This document shows positions 52,829 through 60,767 of a stretch of DNA of 64,000 nt, one piece after another. This stretch comes from Tetragenococcus halophilus. Lineage in GTDB: Bacteria > Bacillota > Bacilli > Lactobacillales > Enterococcaceae. The position numbers were made by a program, and so were the translations under genes. The stretch's first letter is position 1. Every line of letters starts with the position of its first letter. The stretch is from contig NZ_JAKEIT010000012.1 in the NCBI RefSeq assembly GCF_021474685.1, forward strand, positions 1 through 64,000. The letters run 5' to 3'. The notes under the pieces are model-generated. The model had not been told where the DNA came from. It ran no database searches and saw nothing but the letters and a program-made list of their open reading frames with translations.

Positions 52829-53710
52829 TCATTCAGCCGTTCCAATAATTCCAAATCCTGCTAATACAGCTCCTAAAATAATTAATACGGCTAAAACAGT
52901 TGTTGGCTTAAATTGTCTCTTTAATAAGTAATACGTTAGTAAGGTAATTCCTAAAGGAAGTATCCCTACAACCAATTCGTCAAGAACATCTTCTTGAATA
53001 CTTAACGTAACATCAGAACTCAAATTCAAAGTCGCAGGAGATACAACATCCACAAATTGAGCTGCTAAACCGCCAATAACAATGGCTCCTAAAGTCTGTG
53101 CAAAAGACATGACCTTTGGTAATGCTGAACCTGAAAGTAGTTCCTGCACTCCTTCTCTACCTCTTCTGTATCCAAACATCCAAACATTATATGATAGCAC
53201 TAGCATAAGCCCCATGTGTAAGACCGCAAATAGTATCGGGCCAAGCACAATATTTCCTTGAGAAGCAAAAGGTAAAGTAAAAGATAACAGAATTGGTATC
53301 AAAGTTCCTTGCCATAGAGTGTCTCCAATACCAGCAAGAGGTCCCATCATTCCAGTTTTTAAACCATTAATCGTATCCGTATTTATAGGAGCTCCATTAG
53401 CTTTTTCTTCTTCCATTGCAATAGTCATACCCAAAATTGTACCGCCAAAAGCTGGCTCTGTATTAAAAAATTGAATATGTCGTTTTAACGCTTCCGACAT
53501 TTCATCTGTTTTTGGTCCATATAATTTTTTTAATACTGGACTAAGAGAGAAGATCACACCTGTTGATTGAAGCCTTTCATAGTTATAGTTTGACTGAACA
53601 AAAAATCTCCAGCGCCAAAATGATTTAACAATATCTTTTTTTGACAAAACTATATTGTTATTATCTTCTTCTTTTTTTATTTCTTCGTCATTAAGTTTTT
53701 CTTCGGCCAT
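52829..53710 (-). CDS. PTS mannose-class EIID (pentitol-type operon)
   Basis: 293 aa. After a charged N-terminal extension (about 25 residues of Glu/Lys/Asn), the IID hallmark WRWRFFVQSNYNYERLQSTG and TGMMGPLAGIGDTLWQGT appear, then C-terminal helices. Its ribosome-binding site GGAG lies in the last codons of IIC. Final gene of the operon that starts with the TarJ-like dehydrogenase. Confidence 0.92.
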   Translation of the reverse strand: MAEEKLNDEEIKKEEDNNNIVLSKKDIVKSFWRWRFFVQSNYNYERLQSTGVIFSLSPVLKKLYGPKTDEMSEALKRHIQFFNTEPAFGGTILGMTIAMEEEKANGAPINTDTINGLKTGMMGPLAGIGDTLWQGTLIPILLSFTLPFASQGNIVLGPILFAVLHMGLMLVLSYNVWMFGYRRGREGVQELLSGSALPKVMSFAQTLGAIVIGGLAAQFVDVVSPATLNLSSDVTLSIQEDVLDELVVGILPLGITLLTYYLLKRQFKPTTVLAVLIILGAVLAGFGIIGTAE

Positions 53711-54472
53711 TTAGTATTCTCCTTTCAAGTCAAGAGTAGTCCAAATCCAGGCAATAATTGCGCCAAAAATTGATAATGCTAATATTGGCAAACCTGAATA
53801 TGCTGTTAATAAGAAACCTAGAAGGAAAAATATTAATTTCCCACTTCCATTCATAGCTCGTAAGTTCATCGCTATACCTAGCGCAGGAAGAATACCACCA
53901 ATAGCAGATAGAATATCCAAAGGCTTTCCTGATAATGCATCAATTAACAATTGAACTGCATCTACTCCGAAATACACCGCAAAGGCTACAGGAATAACAC
54001 TGATAATAAATAAAAAGATTTGTGGCGGTGCGACATGTAGTATGTTAACTTTACGGATATCTCCTTCTTCCGCTGCTTTATCTGCCATATGAACAAAAGT
54101 TGTATCTACTGTCATATGAACAATCCATATAATCGTTCCCAAAAGTCCAATTGGGATTGCCATTGTCGTAGCTACACTAGGGGAAACATTAGCACCCAAA
54201 GCTAAAGCAGTTCCTACCGTACCAGCTAATGCTGGATCCATAGGGACCGACCCACCTGCTGAAATAAAAGCTAGATAAGGTAAATTGATTGCTGCGCCAA
54301 TGATTGTCCCTTGAACAGGATCCCCTAAAATGATCCCGACGATGAAGCCATTAAACATAGGTCTCAACCAAGTATGGTTCCCTAAATGGGTGATCCATGG
54401 CGTTCCATCAATACCTAAGTAATAAACAATCCCTATTAAAAAGGCCTGTATTGGGTTTATTGCAATTTCCAT
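53711..54472 (-). CDS. PTS mannose-class EIIC (pentitol-type operon)
   Basis: 253-aa membrane IIC: NPIQAFLIGIVYYLGIDGTPW, then FNGFIVGIILGDPVQGTIIGAAINLPYL and MTVDTTFVHMADKAAEEGD. It is unusual in lacking the common C-terminal hydrophilic tail. It abuts IID (stop and start share sequence). Confidence 0.92.
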   Translation of the reverse strand: MEIAINPIQAFLIGIVYYLGIDGTPWITHLGNHTWLRPMFNGFIVGIILGDPVQGTIIGAAINLPYLAFISAGGSVPMDPALAGTVGTALALGANVSPSVATTMAIPIGLLGTIIWIVHMTVDTTFVHMADKAAEEGDIRKVNILHVAPPQIFLFIISVIPVAFAVYFGVDAVQLLIDALSGKPLDILSAIGGILPALGIAMNLRAMNGSGKLIFFLLGFLLTAYSGLPILALSIFGAIIAWIWTTLDLKGEY

Positions 54473-54497
54473 ATTCTTTTCACCTCAATGTTTTAGT

Positions 54498-54971
54498 TTA
54501 TAATAGTGATTCAACCGATATTGTCTTATCTGAAGGTACGACCTGGATCTTTAAATCAATACCTTGGTCAATAATTTCACGAAAGGCTTCTCTTTCTTCA
54601 TCGGAAGCTGCTATATTTTTATAAAGCTTTTTCCGTTCTTGATTTTGACCCATTCCACCTACAATCACTGAACCAAGCTCCAGACCGTCTTCAGCTAACT
54701 TATCAAAAACTTGAGGTCTTTTAGCTAAAATAATGACTTTAGCTGAATCAGGTAGTTCACTAATTTTTTCTTTTGCCTCATCTTCAGTGAACACATCTAA
54801 TTTAACGCTTCTAGGAACTGCCATTTTCATCATGTTTGTATTAAACGAATCTGCTGCAACATCGCTATCAACAATAACGATATGGTTCCCGCCTGAATAT
54901 TGTAACCACTGTGTCATTACTTGCCCATGTACCAAACGATCATCTATTCTTGCTAACACTATTTTTGCCAT
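54498..54971 (-). CDS. PTS mannose-class EIIB (pentitol-type operon)
   Basis: 157 aa, starting AKIVLARIDDRLVHGQVMTQWL with the phosphorylated His near residue 15. In the operon it comes after the kinase, while IIA is encoded three genes upstream, so IIA and IIB are separated by the catabolic genes. Confidence 0.92.
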   Translation of the reverse strand: MAKIVLARIDDRLVHGQVMTQWLQYSGGNHIVIVDSDVAADSFNTNMMKMAVPRSVKLDVFTEDEAKEKISELPDSAKVIILAKRPQVFDKLAEDGLELGSVIVGGMGQNQERKKLYKNIAASDEEREAFREIIDQGIDLKIQVVPSDKTISVESLL

Positions 54972-55038
54972 ATTATTATCCCCTTTTCGTACTGTCTACT
55001 TTTCAATTAAACCGGCTTGTTCTCTTATTCATTGTTCT

Positions 55039-56508
55039 TTATACATTTAAGTTTTCCGTATAATCAAATATCAAATCCGCCAACCTTAAATAGTTTTTAT
55101 ATTTTTCATCATAAGCAGAAATTAACTGTGTTTGTGGTTGAATTATTTGGTAATCGCTATGCTCAATATCAGACGAACCATTTACTCCGAAAATAGCCAA
55201 AAGAGCTGCACCATGGACAGCTTCTTGCGAAGTATTAATTCTCTTTATGAGCGCCTGCAATATATTAGCAAACAACTGTATCCAAAGATTACTTTGGGCT
55301 CCACCTCCTACAATAGAAAAATAAGTTGGCTTTTCTTTATTTTTCATAGCCTCGTATAACCTACGTATCCCAAAAGCTAACCCTTCTAAAACCGCTAAGT
55401 ACATCGCTTCACGTGTTGTATCTAAGCTTAACCCAACAAAAGCTCCTCTTAATTGGGGAGAAGCGTAAAGGGTCTTTTCTCCATTTAAATGTGGAAAAAA
55501 TAGCACATTATTTTTTCCAATCAATGAAGAAGGTATTTTACCTTGCTCTCCAAAGAAATCATCTGTGTGCAAAATATTTTCTGTCCACCAACTATTCACT
55601 TTCGCCCCTGCTTGAACCGTTCCTTGTGTAAGAATAGAATTATCGCTTACTTGTATTTTAGTTACCACATTTTTCCCTGTTTCTTTTAAATGATGTCCTT
55701 CATTAGGAACAGCTACTACTCCTGAAGTACCTAGAGAAATTAGGGGCTGATGATTAGAAAAACAGCCCGAAACTAAAGCAGAAGCAACATTATCTCCCGT
55801 ACCTGCTACTACTGGAATACCCGCATTAATCCCTAATTCCCTTTGAATTTCTTCTGTCAATATCCCCACTTTTTTTGAAGAGTAATGAATCACGGGAAAA
55901 ATTTCTTCAGGTAAATCAAAAATTTGCATCACTTCTTGTGACCACTGATCTTGATAAAGATCAAAAAACGAAGAAGTGGAAGCATCACAGTAGTCAGTCG
56001 AATACGTTCCTGTTAATTTCAAGACAAGGTAATCCTTAGCAATTAACACCTTATGGATTTTCCTATAACTTTCAAATTCTTTCTCTTTTAACCATAATAA
56101 GTTAGCTAAAGGACTCCCTGTAGAAACTATCTTTGCTATTGGCGCGCTTCTACTTGTTTGTTGTAATCGCTTCTTTATTTTAGGAATCATTTCTTGTGTA
56201 CGTGTATCATTCCATAAAATAGCTGGACGAATCGCTTGTTTATTTTGATCAACAAAAATGGTGGTATGCATTTGGCCAGTAATTCCAATACCTGCAATGG
56301 AGCCAGATGAAAATTGTTGAAAAAGTTTCTTCAAACCTTTCATCACAATTTTCAACCATACGTCTGGCTCGATTTCATTAAAGTTTTCCTTAGGTGTAAG
56401 ATAATGATAATTATATTGTAAGTCAGCCAATGCCTTCATTTTTTGATCTACAGCAGTTAATTTAATGGAAGTCGTTCCAATATCGATTCCAATATAAAAT
56501 TTTGACAT
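55039..56508 (-). CDS. xylB: FGGY-family pentulose kinase (xylulokinase-like)
   Basis: 489 aa, full length for FGGY kinases. It begins YIGIDIGTTSIKLTAVD, with GIGITGQMHTTIFVD and AILWNDTRTQEM, GTGDNVASALVSG and the C-terminal SIVGGGAQSNLWIQLFANIL. XylB-type kinases phosphorylate D-xylulose or related ketoses. In an operon with PTS-delivered phosphorylated polyols a kinase is not strictly needed; it may serve a free ketose made by the now truncated second dehydrogenase. AAGGAG precedes the ATG. Confidence 0.85.
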   Translation of the reverse strand: MSKFYIGIDIGTTSIKLTAVDQKMKALADLQYNYHYLTPKENFNEIEPDVWLKIVMKGLKKLFQQFSSGSIAGIGITGQMHTTIFVDQNKQAIRPAILWNDTRTQEMIPKIKKRLQQTSRSAPIAKIVSTGSPLANLLWLKEKEFESYRKIHKVLIAKDYLVLKLTGTYSTDYCDASTSSFFDLYQDQWSQEVMQIFDLPEEIFPVIHYSSKKVGILTEEIQRELGINAGIPVVAGTGDNVASALVSGCFSNHQPLISLGTSGVVAVPNEGHHLKETGKNVVTKIQVSDNSILTQGTVQAGAKVNSWWTENILHTDDFFGEQGKIPSSLIGKNNVLFFPHLNGEKTLYASPQLRGAFVGLSLDTTREAMYLAVLEGLAFGIRRLYEAMKNKEKPTYFSIVGGGAQSNLWIQLFANILQALIKRINTSQEAVHGAALLAIFGVNGSSDIEHSDYQIIQPQTQLISAYDEKYKNYLRLADLIFDYTENLNV

Positions 56509-56529
56509 GAAATGACTCCTTTAGCCCAC

Positions 56530-57240
56530 TTAATCGAAAGTGATCATCGTTTTTAAAGTTTCTGGACGCGCACCATGTTCAAAAGCTTCAGTGGCGTCGG
56601 TATAGTTAAAAGCTTTATCCAATAATGTTTCTACATCCACTAAACCTTTTGCAATCAATTGAGTAGCGCGATAAAAAGTTGTAATCGTTGGACTAACAGT
56701 TCCTGTGATTGTCCTTTCTTGAGAATGAACAGCACCCATATCTGTTGGAACCAGCTCATTAGGATGCATAGAACTAAACATAAACGTCGTACCACCTTTT
56801 GCTGTAAAGTCTAACGCCTGCTGAGCAACCTTAGGATTTGCAGTAGTATTAAATACAACCTCTGCTCCTCGCTCCTCAGTTTGTTGTTTTACAAATTCGA
56901 TAGCATCACCTTCTGCCGGATCAAAAGTAATATTTGCACCTAATTTTTGTGCTAATTCTTGTCTGTCTTCATTTGGTTCACTAACAATGACTCGCGCACC
57001 ACGTAGTTTAGCCAGTTGAACATGAAGCAATCCCATAACACCGCCACCGATAATTAAGACATCTTGCCCAAAAGCAATTCCGGCTTTTTCTACGCTGTTA
57101 ACTACGCAAGCCACAGGTTCAGTAAATGCGCTTTTTGTATAAGGAATCTCCTTAGGGTATTTATATAGATCTTTACTTTTTACTGCTATATATTGCGCTA
57201 GTCCAAAGAAACCAGAAATACAACCCGGTGCTATCTTTAG
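56530..57240 (-). pseudogene. Zinc-type alcohol/polyol dehydrogenase, N-terminally truncated
   Basis: The reading frame runs on from 57114 in frame to about 57240, directly after the IIA stop, without an ATG. Conserved parts are GCISGFFGLAQYIAV, FTEPVACVVNSVEKAG and the Rossmann motif VLIIGGGVMGLLHVQLAK, ending GARPETLKTMITFD. The first roughly 110 residues, holding the GroES-like catalytic zinc domain, are missing, so the product cannot have a complete active site. The join to the IIA gene looks like a clean deletion. Confidence 0.8.
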
Positions 57241-57245
57241 ACTCC

Positions 57246-57671
57246 TTACTCTTTATCCATTTCTTTCATTAAATTAAAAAATTCGTCAATCCCATTTTCT
57301 CCAGCTTCAATTGCCTTTTCCGTTATAGTACTTATATCTTCCTGTAACATTCTTTGATTAAAAGCCTCTATAAGCATAGGAAGATTTACTCCACATATGA
57401 CACGATATTGCTCTTTATTTCTGTTGCGTCCATTCAAAACTGCTTGGTTATAAGGAGTAGCAGAAAAAAGATCTGTAAATACCATGACGCTTTCACTTTC
57501 TTCAAACGCATTATTTACTTTCTCTGTCATCTCATCAGCAAAATCCTCTACACTCGTTTCGTGAAATAAGGTAAGTATCTCACAATTATCTTGTTTTCCC
57601 ATGATCGTTTCCGCAGCATTTAAAATGCCTTTTGAAAAATCCCCATGAGTAGCTATAATGATCCCTATCAC
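57246..57671 (-). CDS. PTS mannose-class EIIA (pentitol-type operon)
   Basis: 141 aa, starting MIGIIIATHGDFSKGILNAAETIMG with the active His near residue 9. The start is GTG with AAGGTGG 6 nt upstream. Located between the TarJ-like gene and the dehydrogenase remnant. Confidence 0.9.
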   Translation of the reverse strand: MIGIIIATHGDFSKGILNAAETIMGKQDNCEILTLFHETSVEDFADEMTEKVNNAFEESESVMVFTDLFSATPYNQAVLNGRNRNKEQYRVICGVNLPMLIEAFNQRMLQEDISTITEKAIEAGENGIDEFFNLMKEMDKE

Positions 57672-57693
57672 TTTTCCACCTTCTTTTTTCTTA

Positions 57694-58785
57694 TTAATAA
57701 TTAAAATTTAAAATAGCTTTTTCCCAAGTTTTATCATTCGAGATCGAATTCATTGCATTTTGAAAATCCAAACCACTCGAAACAGTAAAGTGTTTATTCA
57801 TTCCTTTTGGCAATATTCGACTTAAAGCTTCTCTATATTCAGGTATTGTAGTCATTCCTTCAATCACTTTTTCAAAGTTATATGTGGTAGACCGACTACT
57901 CCCATATAAAGTTAATCCTTTTTCTAAAACATCTCGGGTATTAATAGGCGCTTTTTCTTCTGAAACCCCCATTAAAACGAGTTTCCCTATAGGGTTGAAT
58001 AAATCAATTGCTTCATTAATCGCAACTGCGCTAAAATTGCCCCCTGTACACTCAATAATAACGTCATATTTCTTCTCAGGCTCTTTGAAATTATATTCCG
58101 GTGACATTTTCGTTTCAGCAAAGTCAAAGTGAGCTAATCTTTCAGCATCTGCACCAAAGACAGTAAAACGTTCTTTCTCTACATGAAACATAAAAGAAAT
58201 CATACAGGCAGTTAAATAACCAACTGGACCATCTCCAAACAGAGCAATGTTTTTGCTTGTGTCTTTTAAATCGCTTTCTATATGGCTAATTGCATGATTC
58301 GAAACAGAGCTAACTTCTGAGAGTACAGCTAGTTCATCTGAAATATTATCGGGAATTTTAACAAGACAGTCTGCTGGATGAACTAAACGGGTTTGTGCAA
58401 TACCATCACGATTACTCCCTAAAAACTCAGCCCCTGAGGCATAATTCGCTGGTATTTTCTGGCCTTCTGAAGCTACAGATGGTTGTAAAACTCTGTTTGG
58501 AATATTAGGAACAATGGCTACACGATCTCCAGCTGAAAATTCTTCAGATTTTGATGATTCAACAATGCCAATACCTTCATGAATTAAGGCCATAGGGAGT
58601 TTTTTCTTTAAAACTTCTGCCCCTCTTGATCCGTTAAAATAACGTAAGTCTGCATGACAAACACTCGCCATAATAGGCCTGACTTCTACCCAATCATCTT
58701 TATAAGCAATCTCTTTTTTATCTTCCTCAACCTTGAACGGCTCTACTAAGCTTAATACATTTGTAGCAACTGTATCACTACCCAT
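57694..58785 (-). CDS. TarJ-like pentitol-5-phosphate 2-dehydrogenase
   Basis: 363-aa zinc-type medium-chain dehydrogenase. It closely follows the TarJ (ribitol-5-phosphate dehydrogenase) pattern: VRPIMASVCHADLRYFNGSR, KKKLPMALIHEGIGIV, LFGDGPVGYLTACM, CTGGNFSAVAINEAIDL and INTRDVLEKGLTLYGSSRST. It would oxidise a pentitol 5-phosphate to D-ribulose or xylulose 5-phosphate. It is first in an operon with a mannose-type PTS, the arrangement known for ribitol use in Lactobacillus, which supports pentitol catabolism rather than teichoic acid synthesis (no tarI beside it). GGAGGGG precedes the ATG. Confidence 0.85.
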   Translation of the reverse strand: MGSDTVATNVLSLVEPFKVEEDKKEIAYKDDWVEVRPIMASVCHADLRYFNGSRGAEVLKKKLPMALIHEGIGIVESSKSEEFSAGDRVAIVPNIPNRVLQPSVASEGQKIPANYASGAEFLGSNRDGIAQTRLVHPADCLVKIPDNISDELAVLSEVSSVSNHAISHIESDLKDTSKNIALFGDGPVGYLTACMISFMFHVEKERFTVFGADAERLAHFDFAETKMSPEYNFKEPEKKYDVIIECTGGNFSAVAINEAIDLFNPIGKLVLMGVSEEKAPINTRDVLEKGLTLYGSSRSTTYNFEKVIEGMTTIPEYREALSRILPKGMNKHFTVSSGLDFQNAMNSISNDKTWEKAILNFNY

Positions 58786-58935
58786 TATTCATTCCCCTCC
58801 AATTACTTGATTATAAAAATTATTATTGCTGCTTTTTTATATAAATCGCCAATATTTGTAAGTAGCTTTTACTTTATCACCACCTTTCATTACAGTTTCT
58901 AAAGAGGATTTGTTATTAAAATAAAATTAAATAAA

Positions 58936-58973
58936 AAAAACCAATTTTTTCCATTTTTATTGGAAAAAATTGG
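58936..58973 (-). terminator. Strong terminator upstream of the pentitol operon
   Basis: Minus-strand arms CCAATTTTTTCC / GGAAAAAATTGG followed by TTTTTTTT. It lies between the CAT-domain mini-gene (ends 59086) and the TarJ-like gene (58785), a position suited to termination/antitermination control. Confidence 0.85.
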
Positions 58974-59085
58974 GTTAAGCCTTCTTTTTAGTTACTCCCC
59001 GGTCTTTCAATATGATAAATAAAATAACATCTTTTCAAATAACCTTTTTTATAAAAAAACAAAACCAACCTTACTATATCTTTAT

Positions 59086-59250
59086 CTATTGCTTACTTTC
59101 TACATAAATTTTAGTAGCAATATTTTTATCGATACGATCTCCCTTATGTCTATTAAACCCTATTCCTTTTCCAACTAAAACCATCGTTTTCCCATCAACA
59201 TTTTCTGCAGCTAGTGCGTTATGACTAAAAACTTGCACAATTTTCATCAT
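59086..59250 (-). CDS. Stand-alone CAT RNA-binding domain (BglG/LicT antiterminator domain)
   Basis: 54 aa: MMKIVQVFSHNALAAENVDG at the N-terminus, then MVLVGKGIGFNRHKGDRID and IATKIYVES. This aligns with the CAT domain of LicT/SacY (MKI..V.NNN....; G.G.GF.K..GD.I). In LicT-type proteins it binds the ribonucleic antiterminator and two PRDs follow; here a stop comes after 54 residues. AAAGGGG lies 3-6 nt before the paired ATGs. It could be the remnant of an antiterminator or a PRD-free, constitutively active one. The strong terminator just downstream would be its natural target. Confidence 0.68.
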   Translation of the reverse strand: MMKIVQVFSHNALAAENVDGKTMVLVGKGIGFNRHKGDRIDKNIATKIYVESKQ

Positions 59251-59302
59251 AAACCCCTTTCAAAAACAAAAAAACGCTAACAATCAAATAAAAAAACACG
59301 TT

Positions 59303-59322
59303 TGATATAGATATCTATATCA
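59303..59322. promoter_or_regulatory. 20-bp perfect palindrome, operator 1
   Basis: TGATATAGATATCTATATCA. It overlaps a TTGATA -35-like box, with TATGAA 17 bp further (59325-59330). It lies 62 bp upstream of the first tandem HTH gene and is repeated before the second. Confidence 0.65.
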
Positions 59323-59383
59323 CTTATGAAATTATTATATACTATCATATTTTTAGATGCAACCCCTGAAAGGGCCTAATTGG

Positions 59384-59614
59384 ATGAAAACAAAAAAAAT
59401 AGTAATACATATTGACGAACTAATTAAACAAGAAAATATAAGCCTTAGAGAATTAGGAAGGCAAGCTGATATTCAAATTTCTGCACTAAGTCCATTTGTT
59501 AATGGAAAAAAACAGCGAATTGACCTTGGCCACCTTAAACGTATTGCTGAAGCCTTAGATATAAATGATATGAACGAAATTATTTCCATTGAAGACAACG
59601 AAGAAAACGCATAG
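59384..59614 (+). CDS. Small Cro/C1-type HTH protein, copy 1
   Basis: 76 aa. Nearly the whole protein is one HTH: IDELIKQENISLRELGRQAD (helices 1-2), ISALSPFVNGKKQRIDLGHLKRIAEAL (recognition helix and end). This is the HTH_26/XRE style of small regulators. The start at 59384 is preferred for its AAAGGG site; an ATG at 59357 has none. It is about 65 percent identical by eye to the next gene. Probably a self-regulating repressor. Confidence 0.72.
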   Translation: MKTKKIVIHIDELIKQENISLRELGRQADIQISALSPFVNGKKQRIDLGHLKRIAEALDINDMNEIISIEDNEENA

Positions 59615-59646
59615 AAATTCTATCTGTTTTTTATTTTTTTGCTTTT

Positions 59647-59666
59647 TGATATAGATATGTATAACA
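59647..59666. promoter_or_regulatory. Imperfect copy of the palindrome, operator 2
   Basis: TGATATAGATATGTATAACA: the first 12 and last two bases are as in operator 1, with its right arm changed at a few positions. It lies 64 bp upstream of the second HTH gene. Confidence 0.6.
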
Positions 59667-59729
59667 CTTCTTCACTATAGCTATACTATGTTTTTGGTAG
59701 TTTAATAAACCAACGGGAGGAAAACTACT

Positions 59730-59981
59730 ATGAAAGCTGAGTATCAACCTAAGAAAATTGTCCTGCATATAGACGAACTTGCGAAAAATTACGACTCTTT
59801 AAGAGACATGGGAAGAGACACTGATATCCAAATTTCTTCCCTAAGCCGTTTAGCCAGAAATGAACATAAAAGAATTGATCTAGGGCATCTCCAAAGAATA
59901 GCCGAAGCTTTAGATCTTAATGATATGAACGAAATTATTTCTATTGAAAATGACGATTCTTATAAAGATGAAACGAATTGA
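59730..59981 (+). CDS. Small Cro/C1-type HTH protein, copy 2
   Basis: 83 aa; tandem duplicate of the preceding gene, with the shared core RIDLGHL(K/Q)RIAEALD(I/L)NDMNEIISIE. It differs in the recognition helix region: ISSLSRLARNEHK replaces ISALSPFVNGKKQ. GGGAGG precedes the ATG. A hairpin AACCAGGAGAAGTT / AACTTCTCCTGGTT follows as terminator. Confidence 0.72.
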   Translation: MKAEYQPKKIVLHIDELAKNYDSLRDMGRDTDIQISSLSRLARNEHKRIDLGHLQRIAEALDLNDMNEIISIENDDSYKDETN

Positions 59982-60017
59982 ACGTTTAAAAAATCAACAT
60001 TATTACTCATAAAAAAA

Positions 60018-60062
60018 CCAGGAGAAGTTAACTTGTAAAGTTCAACTTCTCCTGGTTTTTTC
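60018..60062 (+). terminator. Terminator after the HTH pair
   Basis: AAAAAACCAGGAGAAGTTAA / TTCAACTTCTCCTGGTTTTTT hairpin with T-run, readable both ways. Confidence 0.88.
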
Positions 60063-60135
60063 ATTTATATCTTATTAAAAACAGATACCTACGATTGTCC
60101 CATTTAAAAAGGAAATTTTTAGTCATAAATAAGCT

Positions 60136-60168
60136 GTCTACCAAGGTTTTGATAGACAGCTTATTTTA
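60136..60168. terminator. Terminator after the toxin gene
   Basis: AATAAGCTGTCTA / TAGACAGCTTATT hairpin with A/T runs, just 3' of the toxin stop at 60171. Confidence 0.8.
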
Positions 60169-60170
60169 TT

Positions 60171-60481
60171 CTAATGTTTTCCCAGTTTCAAGATTTTAAT
60201 ATAATCTTGTTTTGTGGATAAGATACGATAAACATTAATCACCTCATCCAAAGGTTCATAAAAAATAAGGTAATTTTCCACAACCAAGTATCGTATTTTT
60301 GTGGGAATTTCCGTCTTATTTTCTAAAGCAGAACCTGACAAAGGATAATATTGTAACTGCTCCATTCCAGTAAATAAATAGTCCAAGAATGCTTCCATGT
60401 TCTCCTGAAATGTTCCCAAACTCTCTTTATATCAAGTTCTATTTCTGCTGCAATGGATAAAGAACACTTTTTATTCCTCAT
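60171..60481 (-). pseudogene. RelE/ParE-type toxin with a -1 frameshift
   Basis: The reading frame begins at an ATG (60481) that overlaps the antitoxin stop: MRNKKCSLSIAAEIELDIK and RVWEH, typical of the toxin N-terminus. It then continues in another frame from QENMEAFLDYLFTGMEQLQYYPLSG to NYLIFYEPLDEVINVYRILSTKQDY. The frame changes at the T-run complementary to 60408-60410: one extra T would join EH to FQENMEAF. The rest, including the YRIL strand, is intact. Either an inactivating deletion or a sequencing error. Confidence 0.78.
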
Positions 60482-60731
60482 CTAATGAATCTTTTACATG
60501 TGATTTCAGTTGATCAAGTGAAAGTGTTGATTCTTCTTTATGTGAATGGGCACCTTTTTGTAGTTCACTAAACAAATCAATCGTTTCTTTCATTTCCTGC
60601 CATTCAGTAAAGTCAGTTACTACATACTTTGCAGAGCCATTTTTTGTCAAAATAATCGGATTTCCTTCTTGTACTTTGCTTAATATTTGATTATATGATA
60701 TTAGATCGGATATAGGTATGACATTATTCAT
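60471..60731 (-). CDS. Phd/YefM-type antitoxin
   Basis: 86 aa, with the YefM/Phd N-terminal DNA-binding fold: NVIPISDLISYNQILSKVQEG and PIILTKNGSAKYVVTDFTEW, and a charged C-terminal toxin-binding tail. It overlaps the toxin start by 11 bases, as usual for this arrangement. AAGGGA lies 7 nt before the ATG. It normally neutralises the partner and represses the operon. Confidence 0.85.
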   Translation of the reverse strand: MNNVIPISDLISYNQILSKVQEGNPIILTKNGSAKYVVTDFTEWQEMKETIDLFSELQKGAHSHKEESTLSLDQLKSHVKDSLDEE

Positions 60732-60767
60732 GCTTTTTATCCCTTCTTATATTACTTTTTCCAATTG

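Noticed and set aside
58826..58890. Short minus-strand frame MKGGDKVKATYKYW before the TarJ-like gene
   Set aside because: Only 16 codons with no ribosome-binding site for the ATG; probably chance.
58970..59085. Ribonucleic antiterminator (RAT) sequence for the CAT domain
   Set aside because: The region upstream of the terminator does not show the recognised RAT consensus clearly enough to annotate.
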